Shown: in pieces, positions 5,015 through 5,019 of the stretch
Layout: each line of letters starts with the position of its first letter
Numbering within the stretch: the first letter of the stretch is position 1
Assembly: GCA_015655565.1 (NCBI GenBank)
Contig: JAATEU010000536.1
Coordinates: 1-5,019 of the forward strand
Source of the DNA: Clostridiales bacterium
GTDB lineage: Bacteria > Bacillota > Clostridia > Lachnospirales > Lachnospiraceae
Direction of reading: 5' to 3'
DNA: 5,019 bases
Notes under the pieces: model-generated
What the model was told of the DNA's origin: nothing
The model's database searches: none
What the model saw: only the letters and a program-made list of their open reading frames with translations
Position numbers and translations under genes: made by a program

Positions 5015-5019
5015 TGGGG

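Overview
The window looks like a piece of a low-to-moderate GC, spore-forming Firmicutes chromosome, probably class Clostridia and most likely Lachnospiraceae. This is inferred from the AT-rich intergenic DNA, strong AAGGAGG-type ribosome binding sites, a SleC/SpoIID-like spore cortex-lytic protein and a lipoprotein leader of the kind seen in Lachnospiraceae sugar transporters. All recognised genes lie on the + strand, and no tRNA, rRNA, CRISPR array or insertion sequence was seen.

Layout. Bases 1-1793 hold the end of a peptide/oligosaccharide ABC-transporter operon: a DppD/OppD-type ATPase that starts just before the window, overlapping by one base (TAATG) a DppF/OppF-type ATPase. The two would form the ATPase pair of one importer, with permeases and binding protein presumably upstream. 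Bases 1794-2099 are a structured gap with several inverted repeats, a possible 29-codon leader ORF and a terminator-like hairpin. Bases 2100-2999 encode a membrane-anchored NodB-fold polysaccharide deacetylase with all catalytic motifs. Bases 3000-3173 are a second structured gap with three inverted repeats and a well-positioned Shine-Dalgarno that does not serve the obvious start codon. Bases 3174-4550 encode a SleC-like protein: N-terminal beta domain, SpoIID-like catalytic domain and C-terminal peptidoglycan-binding domain. Bases 4551-4855 contain a direct repeat, a large AT-rich hairpin, a weak terminator candidate and a promoter-like -10 with an operator-like palindrome. Bases 4856-5019 start a lipoprotein, probably a sugar-binding protein of an ABC importer, whose frame is closed by a TGA exactly where the family normally has a tryptophan.

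How they fit. The deacetylase and SleC-like protein both act on peptidoglycan and could be a spore-cortex modification/lysis pair, although each has its own structured leader and they may not be co-transcribed. The flanking genes are transport functions unrelated to that pair. The least ordinary signals are the leader regions before the deacetylase and the SleC-like gene, and the interrupted lipoprotein.
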